From CAYQQR01 sp964420035 (GTDB lineage Bacteria > Bacteroidota > Bacteroidia > Bacteroidales > SM23-62), in assembly GCA_964420035.1 (NCBI GenBank), contig CAYQQR010000014.1, positions 1 to 64,000 on the forward strand: a stretch of 64,000 nt of DNA. The letters are read 5' to 3'. Of this stretch, positions 8,925 to 17,671 are shown piece after piece; positions within the stretch are counted from its first letter, which is position 1; each line of letters starts with the position of its first letter. The position numbers and the translations under genes were made by a program. The notes below the pieces were generated by a model, which had not been told where the DNA came from, searched no databases, and saw nothing but the letters and a program-made list of their open reading frames with translations.

Positions 8925-10271
8925 TTATGCCGGGGCGGTTCCCGGAACGGGTACTTCAAACTGGTCAAGATCCACCGGTCCCAGTTCTACTTTTTCCGGA
9001 CCCAGGCCGAGGGTGGATGTCATGGCCTCTTCCCAGGTGACTTCCTTGCCGGTGTAGGCGGACATGCGGCCCATGATGGCCGACAGGTTGGTTTTGGCTG
9101 TTCTTTCGGCCTCATTGACCGGTTCATCCTTCCTGATCGCGGTGATCATATCGATGTGTTCCTGGTCGTAAGGATTGGTCAGCAGGCGCTCCCGTCCGCT
9201 ACCCTCTTCGTTGGCATAGGTATAGGTCCATTTCTCGGAACCGTCGGGATTATACAGGATATTGACACAGTTGGTATAACCTTCCGTACCCCGGACGAAT
9301 TCGGAGACATTGTTGGTGCAACCGTCGATCTGCCGGCACATGCTGTGCATATGGATCTCACCGGGATAGATAAAGTCGGTGCTGAACATATCATACTGAT
9401 CCCCGGTGGGTCTGCGGTGCCGTGCGCCAAAACTTACGGCTCTTTCCGGGAATTTACCGGCAAACCAGTTGATCACGTCTATATTGTGGATATGTTGTTC
9501 GACGATATGGTCCCCGGAGAGCCAGGACCAGTTCACCCAGTCGCGCAGCATCCATTCCATATCCGTCCAGCCTTCCCGGCGTTCCCGGTGCCAGAGCTTG
9601 GACTGGTTCCAGTAACAGTTGGCAGAAACCAGCTCCCCGATCATTCCAGAAGCGAACTGCCTGTAGGTTTCCAGGTAATCCCGCTGGTGTCTTCTCTGGG
9701 TTCCTGCAACCACGGTAAGTCCCATGCTTTCGGCCTGTTTTCCCGAGGCGATGACGGATCGTGCCCCGACCGGATCCACGGCCACGGGTTTTTCCATGAA
9801 AACATGTTTGCGTGCCTCGATGCTGGCCTTAAAATGTTCCGGTCTGAAATAGGGGGGGGTGACCAGGATCATGATGTCCACGTCACTTTCGAGTACGCGC
9901 TTGTAACCGTCAAAACCCAGGAAGCAACGATCGTCGGGCACTTCCACGCCGGTTTCTTCCCTGATCTTCTGCCTGCTGTTATCCAGCTTATCCTGAAAGA
10001 TATCGGCCATGGCTACCAGTTGCAGGTTGGGCCCGGCATTCAGAAAATTGATGGCGGCACCGGTGCCGCGACCGCCACAACCCACCAGTCCCGCTTTCAG
10101 GGGCGGGCCACCGGGTGCTTTTTCCAGTAAGGGAGGGAAAGGGTATTCGACGCTTTTTCCTTTTTTACTGCAGGATGCCAGGGCATGAATACCGGCTGCT
10201 CCTGCAATTCCTGCCAGGGCGGCATTTCCCAGAAACTTTCTGCGGCTGAGATAATTCTTATCTGATTTCAC
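8925..10271 (-). CDS. Tat-exported Gfo/Idh/MocA-family oxidoreductase
   Basis: This 448-residue NAD(P)-dependent sugar or polyol oxidoreductase carries a Tat signal (SRRKFLGNAALAGIAGAAG) that ends in ALASC. The Cys makes it a possible lipoprotein. The Rossmann motif GLVGCGGRGTGAAINF falls at about residues 59-74. The conserved EKPVAVDP strand of the family comes near residue 156, followed by the C-terminal alpha/beta dimerisation domain with HIVEQHIHNIDV-WF. The likely start is GTG 10271, and the next upstream gene ends in the same direction 23 bases away. Many exported members of this family in Bacteroidota act on glycans (glycosidase-like or oxidoreductase), but the activity here cannot be assigned. 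Confidence 0.9.
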   Translation of the reverse strand: MKSDKNYLSRRKFLGNAALAGIAGAAGIHALASCSKKGKSVEYPFPPLLEKAPGGPPLKAGLVGCGGRGTGAAINFLNAGPNLQLVAMADIFQDKLDNSRQKIREETGVEVPDDRCFLGFDGYKRVLESDVDIMILVTPPYFRPEHFKASIEARKHVFMEKPVAVDPVGARSVIASGKQAESMGLTVVAGTQRRHQRDYLETYRQFASGMIGELVSANCYWNQSKLWHRERREGWTDMEWMLRDWVNWSWLSGDHIVEQHIHNIDVINWFAGKFPERAVSFGARHRRPTGDQYDMFSTDFIYPGEIHMHSMCRQIDGCTNNVSEFVRGTEGYTNCVNILYNPDGSEKWTYTYANEEGSGRERLLTNPYDQEHIDMITAIRKDEPVNEAERTAKTNLSAIMGRMSAYTGKEVTWEEAMTSTLGLGPEKVELGPVDLDQFEVPVPGTAPA

Positions 10272-10294
10272 GTGAGGGTAATTGAATTAAAAGG

Positions 10295-11827
10295 TTATTG
10301 ATCATTTTTTTCATATTCACAAACGACCCTGAATCCCACATGACGGCAGTCGCTGTACCACCAGACCGATTTCGGGATCTGCGGGTCGGTCTTCAGCCAG
10401 GCGACGGAGCGGGTATGACACCGTTCGGCGCAGCGGACATTCACGGCATCATCCAGGTAGGATCCCCCGCGGATTACATGTTCTTCACCCGATCCGGGTC
10501 CCTTTGGATCGACAACAAGCTCTTCGCCATAGCGAAGGTACGTATCTTCCGCGTACCAATCATGACAAAACTCATCTACATTGCCCAGCATATTCTTCAA
10601 TCCAAAGGGGTTGGGCCGGGTTCTCGCCGGAAGTGCGGTTTTACCGTTGCTGTTGGCCCGGTAGATCACGTAGCTGTTGATCACGGAGGTATCGGCTCCC
10701 AGGATCTTGTTTACGAAGGTTTCTTTGGTATAATCTTCAGGTTTACCTTCAAAAAAATAGGGTCCGCTGGTCCCTCCCCGTGCGGCGTATTCCCATTCTG
10801 CCTCGGTAGGCAGCCTGTAGGTTTTCCCCGTCTTTTTAGAGAGCCATCGGCAAAAGGTCTCCGCGGCAAGATGGGTCATGGTGATGGCCGGGCGTTTTCC
10901 TTTACCCCAGCCCTGGTCCGGAGCGCCCCAGGGCGGAGTCGGGCCCGTTATGGCGTCCACTCCCTCTGCTTTGGCAAGGGCCTCTTCGTAGGTCATCCTG
11001 CCCTCGCTGACGGTTTGTTTAAAAAATTCCAGGTATTGTTCCCAGGTGACTTCGATCTCGCCCATGAAAAAATCCGAAACCCTCACCTTTACTTGCGGTC
11101 CTTCGTCCTCTTTCCTGAAACGCTCATGTCCGGGGCTGCCCATCAGGAAAGTGCCGCCCGGGACGGCGATCATTCGGAAGGAGAGGGGGGTCCCCGGGAT
11201 ATATTCCGTAAAATTCGCAAAAGCCTCTATTCTGCCCGGTTCAGGGTACAGGGTGTCCGCTTTTTCCTCCTGCATGCCGAAATCTACATTTTTGGCATGG
11301 ATCGCATGTTCATCATAATGTCCCACATTCAGGTGGCAATTGATGCAATGCAGCTCCTCCCTGTTCCGGTCGTAGTACAAATGAGCCTCGGCCCCTGCTT
11401 CGGTCAGTCTGATAGGGAACAGATTTTCGTGACAGTGGACGCAGGAGGATTCATAGCTGTGGTTCAGGGCATATTCTACTGTAGACTTAGCTTCCCAGTT
11501 TAGGGATGCCGTATCCTTGAACAGCGTACCGTATACATCCCTCATCCCCGTTTTCACCTTTTCAGAAAGGTGGTAAAGGTCGCCCCTGGGTGGCAGGTGG
11601 CATTCCACACAGTGCACCACAATGCCCCGCTGGTTGTCGTAATGGGTGGAAAGCTTCCAGGATCTTGCCGCGTGGGGATGGACATGGCATGCATTGCAGA
11701 AGGAATCGCTTGATGTGGATTGCACGGCTTTCTGGCCCAAAAAGAAAATAAAAATACCCCCCACAATTCCAATCAGCAAAAGCAGTTTGGGTTTGATCCT
11801 TAACTTCGGAATTCTGAAACGGGCCAT
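10295..11827 (-). CDS. Tetraheme NapC/NrfH-type cytochrome fused to a SUMF1 (FGE-like) domain
   Basis: This 510-residue membrane-anchored protein has one N-terminal membrane helix (about 15-32) and four CxxCH heme sites: CNACH 44-48, CVECH 73-77, CVHCH 129-133 and CINCH 161-165. A formylglycine-generating-enzyme/SUMF1 fold follows from about 216 to 505, with VPGGTFLMGSPGHE, YRLPTEAEWEYAARGG, GNVDEFCHDWY, VIRGGSY and GFRVV. The heme half resembles quinol-oxidising NapC/NrfH proteins, and the second half would face the periplasm. At the positions of the active-site Cys pair of human FGE (just after GGSY) I see LDDAVNV, so aldehyde-forming chemistry is doubtful. A later CAERCH has the wrong spacing for heme. 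No partner reductase gene is nearby. Confidence 0.9.
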   Translation of the reverse strand: MARFRIPKLRIKPKLLLLIGIVGGIFIFFLGQKAVQSTSSDSFCNACHVHPHAARSWKLSTHYDNQRGIVVHCVECHLPPRGDLYHLSEKVKTGMRDVYGTLFKDTASLNWEAKSTVEYALNHSYESSCVHCHENLFPIRLTEAGAEAHLYYDRNREELHCINCHLNVGHYDEHAIHAKNVDFGMQEEKADTLYPEPGRIEAFANFTEYIPGTPLSFRMIAVPGGTFLMGSPGHERFRKEDEGPQVKVRVSDFFMGEIEVTWEQYLEFFKQTVSEGRMTYEEALAKAEGVDAITGPTPPWGAPDQGWGKGKRPAITMTHLAAETFCRWLSKKTGKTYRLPTEAEWEYAARGGTSGPYFFEGKPEDYTKETFVNKILGADTSVINSYVIYRANSNGKTALPARTRPNPFGLKNMLGNVDEFCHDWYAEDTYLRYGEELVVDPKGPGSGEEHVIRGGSYLDDAVNVRCAERCHTRSVAWLKTDPQIPKSVWWYSDCRHVGFRVVCEYEKNDQ

Positions 11828-12022
11828 CCGCGGGAAGCTGCCGGGTTAATATTTTCGGATTAGCAAAAAACTACAACCCAAAAATAAGACCTTCATTCAG
11901 TAAATCTGCTATCTCCCCTCTAATTTATACTAATTCTGAATTTTTGGGACAAAGTATGCAGGATCCCGGGCAATATCCGTAAGTGTTTTTTTTTATTGTA
12001 AATTTCTGAATCGAAAGACCCC

Positions 12023-13240
12023 ATGAAAAGAATCCTTTTTATAATCGCCTTTTTATGGTTTGCCGTGGTTTTCGGACAATGGTCCTATTACCCGGGCTAT
12101 GCGGTGGAGCGTTCGGGCGACACCCTTCCCGGGTTGTTGATGCTGGAAGGGGGATTGGGAATGCAGGACGGGACTCTTTTTATACCGGAAGGAAAGGAAA
12201 GCAAAATAAAGCTTAGTCCCGGGGATTACCGCGCCATGGGCATTTTCGGACACAGGCATTTCCTGGCTGTTAAAAAGGAGAAGCACTTTTATTTTGCCGA
12301 GGTACTGGTAAGCTGCCCGGAGCATGCTGCAAAGAACTGCGTGAACCTGGTACAATTGGACCGGGATCCATATTTACTGAAGGAGGATGAACTGATTTCC
12401 CTTGACGAACTGTCAAGGCAATACAGGAAAGTGGATTCCAGTAACCTGGAAATGCCGGCCTTCAGATATGGGGGAAAGTTGCATTTTATGCTTGAGGATT
12501 GCCCGAAGTTAAGTATGATTCTGGATCAGTTCGATTTTCAATTGGTGTCCCTCCGGGAACTGGTCAGGGAATACCAGCTTTGTACTGAAGATTCATCAAC
12601 CGAAATAAGGGATGAATCCCCCCAGCCTTCAGTATTTGCCAGACCGTCGCTGGGGGCGGGCCTTTCCCTGATGCATTTTAATTATGCTTCCGGTTATCTC
12701 GACTACCTGAATCTGGCAGAATATAAACAACAGTTAAGCTGGGGGGCCGGGTTGGACCTGCTGATAGGAAAACCGGTTCATTGGAATCGTATGTTTTTTA
12801 ACCTGGCATTACACTATCACTATACTTCATTTGACTTCACGTCAGCCTATGTCACGGATACTTCCAATGTAAATGAATCCATGGAGCTGGGGATCCAGAT
12901 GATCAAATTTTCAGCCGGTCCCAGGGGCCGGCTTGCCCTGGGCAGGTCAGAGCTGGATATTTATCTGATGGGACAGATGAATTTCCGGACCGCTTTAAAA
13001 ACAGACAGGCTGCTGGCAGTGGACCTGGGGAACGACACGGTTTCCATCCAGGGTGAAATACAACCACCGCAGGATATTTTTTTCGGATTCCGGGGCGGAT
13101 TGGAATGGGCCCTGCCATACAGCTTCAATAAGCGTGTTTTTCTGGGTGCTGCTTTTGGTATGGATTTCCCATGGATGGATGTTGTCGGCAGTTCGGCCTA
13201 TATTCTAAGCTTGCATTTCTATGCAGGTTTTGATTTATAG
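12023..13240 (+). CDS. Hypothetical exported protein, putative outer-membrane barrel C-terminus
   Basis: I do not recognise a family for this 405-residue protein. A clear signal peptide (about residues 1-19, ending VFGQ) leads into a soluble N-terminal half with a possible disulfide pair (SCPEHAAKNC). From about residue 205 the alternating aromatic/hydrophobic strands (ARPSLGAGLSLMHFNYASG, LALHYHYTSFDF, FYAGFDL at the end) look like a small porin-type beta-barrel. Similar architecture occurs in many uncharacterised Bacteroidota proteins. It stands alone in a plus-strand unit before the CvpA gene. Confidence 0.7.
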   Translation: MKRILFIIAFLWFAVVFGQWSYYPGYAVERSGDTLPGLLMLEGGLGMQDGTLFIPEGKESKIKLSPGDYRAMGIFGHRHFLAVKKEKHFYFAEVLVSCPEHAAKNCVNLVQLDRDPYLLKEDELISLDELSRQYRKVDSSNLEMPAFRYGGKLHFMLEDCPKLSMILDQFDFQLVSLRELVREYQLCTEDSSTEIRDESPQPSVFARPSLGAGLSLMHFNYASGYLDYLNLAEYKQQLSWGAGLDLLIGKPVHWNRMFFNLALHYHYTSFDFTSAYVTDTSNVNESMELGIQMIKFSAGPRGRLALGRSELDIYLMGQMNFRTALKTDRLLAVDLGNDTVSIQGEIQPPQDIFFGFRGGLEWALPYSFNKRVFLGAAFGMDFPWMDVVGSSAYILSLHFYAGFDL

Positions 13241-13320
13241 TCATCAGAATTTCCTGTTTAAAAGTTTTTTATCCGGTCCGGGTGCATCGGATTATTTTTA
13301 TGGTCAACAAGCGGGATGAA

Positions 13321-13851
13321 ATGAATTATTTCGATGCCATCGTGATCATTTTTTTACTGTGGGGGGCCTACAGGGGTTTTACCAAGGGTTTGATCATTGC
13401 TGCAGCTTCACTGATTGCCCTGGTCCTGGGCATCTGGGGAGCCGTTCGTTTTTCAGACTGGACCGCAGAGCTCCTGGTGCGTCACTTTGATACCAATACC
13501 CCATACCTGTCCATGATCGCCTTCGCGCTGACTTTCGTTGCCATTGTTCTGGTTGTGCATTTGCTGGCACAGGTGCTGGACAAACTGGTCAAGGCCATTG
13601 CACTGGGATTCATCAACAGGCTGGCCGGTGTTGCTTTTAATGTCCTGAAGATCGCGTTTATCCTGTCCATTGTTGTATTGCTTCTGGATGCAGTCGACCG
13701 CCGGGTTCCTTTTATACCGGAAGATCATAAAGAAAAAAGTCTGTTTTACAGGCCGCTTTCGAAGTTTGCAACTTCCCTGTTTCCTTATTTGAGTTTTGAA
13801 GGGATCAGGAAGAAGGAATCTCCCCTTCCTGAGGATGCAGCAGAGGCATAA
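13321..13851 (+). CDS. CvpA-family membrane protein
   Basis: This 176-residue protein has four hydrophobic segments and begins MNYFDAIVIIFLLWGAYRGFTKG, the standard start of CvpA-type proteins (named from colicin V production and linked to envelope homeostasis). In-frame upstream starts exist at GTG 13282 and ATG 13300, but ATG 13321 matches the family beginning. The charged C-terminal tail is cytoplasmic. The tyrS gene follows after 58 bases with its own promoter-like motif. Confidence 0.85.
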   Translation: MNYFDAIVIIFLLWGAYRGFTKGLIIAAASLIALVLGIWGAVRFSDWTAELLVRHFDTNTPYLSMIAFALTFVAIVLVVHLLAQVLDKLVKAIALGFINRLAGVAFNVLKIAFILSIVVLLLDAVDRRVPFIPEDHKEKSLFYRPLSKFATSLFPYLSFEGIRKKESPLPEDAAEA

Positions 13852-13884
13852 TGGAGTGCATGAATGATCTTCTTAGAACATTGT

Positions 13885-13892
13885 TATCTTCG
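13885..13892 (+). promoter_or_regulatory. Candidate -7 element for tyrS
   Basis: TATCTTCG matches the Bacteroidota -7 consensus TAnnTTTG except for one base and lies 18 bases upstream of the tyrS ATG. I find no convincing TTG -33 box at the usual distance. Confidence 0.4.
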
Positions 13893-13909
13893 CGTAAATT
13901 CTCTTCAAC

Positions 13910-15181
13910 ATGAATTTTGTTCAGGAGTTATCGTGGCGGGGCATGATACACAATATCATGCCGGGCACCGAAGAACAATTACAGAAGGAAATGACCACAG
14001 CCTACGTGGGGATTGATCCTACTGCAGACTCCCTGCATATCGGTCATCTGGTCTCGGTGATGATGCTCAGGCATTTTCAGCTCCGCGGGCACAAGCCCAT
14101 CATCCTGATCGGTGGGGCCACGGCCATGATCGGTGACCCCAGTGGTAAATCTGATGAGCGGGTTTTAATTGATGAAGAAACCATCCGGAACAACCAGGAA
14201 AGGATAAAACAGCAACTCAGTCGTTTCCTTGATTTTAAACAGGGTGAAAACGCTGCCATCATGGTGAATAACCGGGACTGGATGAAGGATTTTTCTTTTT
14301 TGGACTTCATCCGGGATGTCGGCAAGCATATCACTGTTAATTACATGATGGCCAAAGATTCAGTAAAGAACCGTCTTGAGACCGGTCTCTCTTTTACAGA
14401 GTTCTCTTATCAGCTGGTTCAGGGATATGATTTCCTTCATCTTTACCGGGAGAAGAACTGTAAGCTTCAGATGGGCGGTTCTGATCAGTGGGGCAACATT
14501 GTAACCGGTACTGAACTGATAAGAAGAAAAACAGGGGGTGAGGCTTTTGCCCTGACCTGTCCGCTTATCACCAAGTCGGACGGAGGAAAGTTTGGTAAAA
14601 CGGAAGAAGGGAATGTATGGCTTGATCCTGAAAAAACCTCACCCTACAAGTTTTACCAGTTCTGGCTGAATGTAAGCGACGAGGATGCGCAACGATTTGT
14701 CAAGATCTTTACCGTACTTTCAGCAGAGAAGATCAATGCCCTCGCTGAAGAACATCGGAAGGACCCTCACCGCAGGTTGCTGCAAAAGAGATTGGCAGAA
14801 GAAATGACCCGTATGGTCCATTCACGGGAAGAGCTGGAGCAAGCCGCAGAAGCTTCGCGGATTCTTTTTGGCAGGGGCACAACAGAAAGCTTGCAAAACA
14901 TGAAGGAAGATGTGTTCCTTTCTGTTTTTGAAGGCGTACCACAATATTCAATTTCATACCACCAATTAAAACAGCCCCTTACGGAGATCCTGAGCGAAGA
15001 AACCGGTATATTTGGGTCCAGGGCTGAACTTCGCCGCCTGGTGAAAGGAGGCGGGCTTTCCATTAACAAGAATAAGATCAATGATCCGGACAGGATCATG
15101 GAAAAGGATCAATTGATCAATAATAAGTATTTATTGGTACAAAAAGGAAAGAAAAACTATTATCTCATCGTTGTACAATAG
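13910..15181 (+). CDS. tyrS: Tyrosyl-tRNA synthetase
   Basis: This class I aminoacyl-tRNA synthetase charges tRNA-Tyr in the cytoplasm. At 423 residues it has the usual bacterial length. The HIGH motif is exact at residues 43-46 (DSLHIGHL), the tyrosine and tRNA-binding segment QMGGSDQWGNI is present, and the KMSKS-type loop reads KFGKT at about 226-230, typical of TyrS type I. A C-terminal S4-like RNA-binding domain ends the protein (ELRRLVKGGGLSINKNKI). All key residues look intact. Confidence 0.98.
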   Translation: MNFVQELSWRGMIHNIMPGTEEQLQKEMTTAYVGIDPTADSLHIGHLVSVMMLRHFQLRGHKPIILIGGATAMIGDPSGKSDERVLIDEETIRNNQERIKQQLSRFLDFKQGENAAIMVNNRDWMKDFSFLDFIRDVGKHITVNYMMAKDSVKNRLETGLSFTEFSYQLVQGYDFLHLYREKNCKLQMGGSDQWGNIVTGTELIRRKTGGEAFALTCPLITKSDGGKFGKTEEGNVWLDPEKTSPYKFYQFWLNVSDEDAQRFVKIFTVLSAEKINALAEEHRKDPHRRLLQKRLAEEMTRMVHSREELEQAAEASRILFGRGTTESLQNMKEDVFLSVFEGVPQYSISYHQLKQPLTEILSEETGIFGSRAELRRLVKGGGLSINKNKINDPDRIMEKDQLINNKYLLVQKGKKNYYLIVVQ

Positions 15182-15196
15182 TTAAAACCAACGGAA

Positions 15197-16207
15197 ATGG
15201 CAAAGGATAAATCCAACAAGTATGATTTTAATTCGACGGATCTGGTCAGGTTTATTTGGCAACGGAGGGTCCCGGTGATCATCATTACCCTGGTTGCTGC
15301 AATTGCTTCTGCAGTGGTATCATTGCTCATTGAAGAAAAATACAGGTCCACGGTGGTGCTTTTCCCCGTATCTGATGCCCAGATATCGAAATATCTGATG
15401 GCCGGCAATTACACCGGACGTTCGGGAATTTTGAATTTTGGAGAGGAGGAGCAGGTGGAGCAATTGCTCCAGGTATTGCAGTCGGATCAAATTCGCAGGC
15501 GGGTCATTGACAAATTCAATCTTATGGATCATTATGAGATTGATTCGACCGCTACTTATCCCAGGACCAAACTGTTCAATGAATACGAGGCGAATGTGAA
15601 TTATAAACGGACCGAGTATATGTCCGTTGTAATCGAGGTTTTGGATAAGGATCCCCGGATCGCTGCAGATATGGCCAATACCATTTCTGAACTGGTGGAC
15701 ACGGTCTATAATTCCATGAAGAAGGAAAGGGCCTACAGTGCCCTGAAACTGGTCGAGGATGAATATTTTGCCTTGTGGGACCAGATCAGGGAACTGGAAG
15801 ATTCTCTTAAATATCTGAGATCCAAGGGGGTGATCGATCCTGAATCCCAGGCACAGGCCCTGACCGAGGCTTTTGGAAATGCATTGTTGGAAGGAAAGAC
15901 ACGGGTTGTCAACAATATCGACGAACGATTGGATATTCTGGCCAAGTATGGGGGGCCTTATGTTTCCATCCGGGATTTCCTGGAATTTGAAAAGAAGCAG
16001 CTAAGTGACCTGAAAGCCAAGTACAAGGAAGCCAAAGTTGAGGCGGAACAGAACCTGCCCCATCGCTTCATTGTGGATACAGCTTATGAAGCCGAGAAAA
16101 AAGCATATCCCAAACGATCCCTTATCGTAGTTGCTTCCACATTATCCACTTTTCTTTTGGCGGTCATTCTCATGCTTTTATTCGACGGAATTCGCAGGAG
16201 AATTTAA
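15197..16207 (+). CDS. Wzz/GumC-type polysaccharide chain-length determinant
   Basis: This 336-residue inner-membrane protein has membrane helices near residues 24-42 and 311-331 flanking a large periplasmic alpha-helical domain, the standard layout of Wzz-type regulators of O-antigen or exopolysaccharide length. The Wzz domain starts with VRFIWQRRVPVIIITLVAA and includes the EEKYRSTVVLFPV strand. There is no C-terminal tyrosine-kinase domain, so it is the short form. The gene ends directly against the O-antigen ligase gene with no intervening base, and the two are clearly one unit. Confidence 0.85.
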   Translation: MAKDKSNKYDFNSTDLVRFIWQRRVPVIIITLVAAIASAVVSLLIEEKYRSTVVLFPVSDAQISKYLMAGNYTGRSGILNFGEEEQVEQLLQVLQSDQIRRRVIDKFNLMDHYEIDSTATYPRTKLFNEYEANVNYKRTEYMSVVIEVLDKDPRIAADMANTISELVDTVYNSMKKERAYSALKLVEDEYFALWDQIRELEDSLKYLRSKGVIDPESQAQALTEAFGNALLEGKTRVVNNIDERLDILAKYGGPYVSIRDFLEFEKKQLSDLKAKYKEAKVEAEQNLPHRFIVDTAYEAEKKAYPKRSLIVVASTLSTFLLAVILMLLFDGIRRRI

Positions 16208-17671
16208 ATGGATCTCAGTATAAAGAAAAATACCCTTTGGATCTGGGTGGGCAGTATGCTGTTTATTGCCATGAACACCTACCTGATTGCCCAGGAATTT
16301 TATTATTTCATGTTCATTCCCTTTTTCCTGCTGCTGGGGATACTGGGCATTTTTTACCTGGACCTGGTTTGGTATCTGATCGTCTTCTTTACCCCCTTAT
16401 CGCTGAAACTATCCTTTTTCATCTCCAATACCGACTTTGATCTGTTTCTTCCCAGCGAGCCCTTGATGATAGCAACTTTGGTCCTTGTCATTCTGAAATT
16501 GCTCTGGGAGCGTAAATTCGATTCTAAGATCCTGGGTCACCCCGTTAGTGTTATCATTCTTTTGCAACTGGCATGGATCTTTATCACCAGTATTACCAGC
16601 AGCATGCCCCTGGTGTCGTTTAAGTTCCTTTTTGCCCGGTTGTGGTTTGTTGTGGTGTTCTATTTTCTTGCCTCTCATATCTTTTCGAAAACCGATAACA
16701 TCCGACGCTTTTTCTGGATGTATATCATTCCTTTCACAGGCGTGATCATTTACACCCTGGCAAGGCACGCGGGGAGGGGACTAACCAACCAGCAGGCTTC
16801 TCATTCTGCCGTAAATCCCTTTTACAATGATCATACGGTCTATGGTGCCATTCTGGCTCTTTTTCTGCCGGTTATTATCGGATTGATCGTTTTAAACCGT
16901 GACGAAGACTGGAGAAAGAAGACGGCACTCTGGTTTTTGTTATTTCTTTTCATAATAGCCACCGTGTTTTCCTATACCCGTGCGGCCTGGGTCAGCGTAC
17001 TGGGGGCCCTGGCTACCTGGGCAATCATCAAGCTTAAGATCAAATTCAAATACCTGGTCTTTTTTACCCTCGTCATCGGTGTGTTCCTGTATTCTTACAG
17101 AACGGAGATACTGATACAGCTGGAACAGAATAAAACAGTCTCCTCCGGCGATTTACAGGAACATGTGCAGTCCATTTCCAACATCGCCAACGATGCTTCC
17201 AATCTTGAGCGCCTGAACCGTTGGGCTTCTGCATTGAGGATGTATGAGGAAAGGCCGCTTTTTGGCTGGGGACCGGGAACCTACCAGTTTCAGTATGCCC
17301 CTTTCCAGTTTTCCCATGAAAAGACCATTATCAGCACCAATGCCGGTGATATGGGCAATGCCCATTCAGAATATATAGGACCTTTGAGCGAACAGGGCCT
17401 CCCGGGCATGATCCTGATGCTCTTACTGGTGATAACGGTTATTGTAACCGGATTGAGGGTTTATTCCAATGCCAGCAATAAGAGAATCCGTGTGCTCGCG
17501 CTGTCCACCTTAACCGGGTTGATCACTTACTTCATCCACGGTTGCTTGAATAATTTCCTGGACACCGATAAAGCATCCGTGCCTTTCTGGGGATTTATAG
17601 CCGTATTGGTGGTTTTGGACTTATATTACAGGGAAGATACGAAAAGGGTCAGCTCCTCTCAGAACCCATGA
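16208..17671 (+). CDS. O-antigen ligase / Wzy-family membrane protein
   Basis: This 487-residue polytopic membrane protein has about 11-12 hydrophobic helices and a large periplasmic loop containing RWASALRMYEERPLFGWGPGTYQF and AHSEYIGPLSEQGLPG, the hallmark of the Wzy_C/O-antigen ligase family. It would join or polymerise undecaprenyl-linked glycan at the periplasmic face. The Wzz-type gene just before it supports a polysaccharide role. Ligase and polymerase cannot be told apart by sequence alone. In T9SS bacteria such ligases attach the A-LPS anchor, but that link is inference. Its last 23 bases overlap the end of the convergent phosphatase gene. Confidence 0.85.
   Translation: MDLSIKKNTLWIWVGSMLFIAMNTYLIAQEFYYFMFIPFFLLLGILGIFYLDLVWYLIVFFTPLSLKLSFFISNTDFDLFLPSEPLMIATLVLVILKLLWERKFDSKILGHPVSVIILLQLAWIFITSITSSMPLVSFKFLFARLWFVVVFYFLASHIFSKTDNIRRFFWMYIIPFTGVIIYTLARHAGRGLTNQQASHSAVNPFYNDHTVYGAILALFLPVIIGLIVLNRDEDWRKKTALWFLLFLFIIATVFSYTRAAWVSVLGALATWAIIKLKIKFKYLVFFTLVIGVFLYSYRTEILIQLEQNKTVSSGDLQEHVQSISNIANDASNLERLNRWASALRMYEERPLFGWGPGTYQFQYAPFQFSHEKTIISTNAGDMGNAHSEYIGPLSEQGLPGMILMLLLVITVIVTGLRVYSNASNKRIRVLALSTLTGLITYFIHGCLNNFLDTDKASVPFWGFIAVLVVLDLYYREDTKRVSSSQNP

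Noticed and set aside
10295..10450. A fifth heme site (CAERCH) in the SUMF1 part of the cytochrome fusion
   Set aside because: The spacing is CxxxCH, not CxxCH, and the segment aligns with the normal SUMF1 core.
9156..11503. Long plus-strand open frames opposite the Gfo/Idh and cytochrome-SUMF1 genes (324 and 401 codons)
   Set aside because: They are antisense to clearly recognisable genes, have no family features and arise from the GC-rich codon pattern of the minus strand.
13282..13320. Upstream GTG start for CvpA
   Set aside because: The added residues do not match the family start, and ATG 13321 gives the standard MNYFD beginning.
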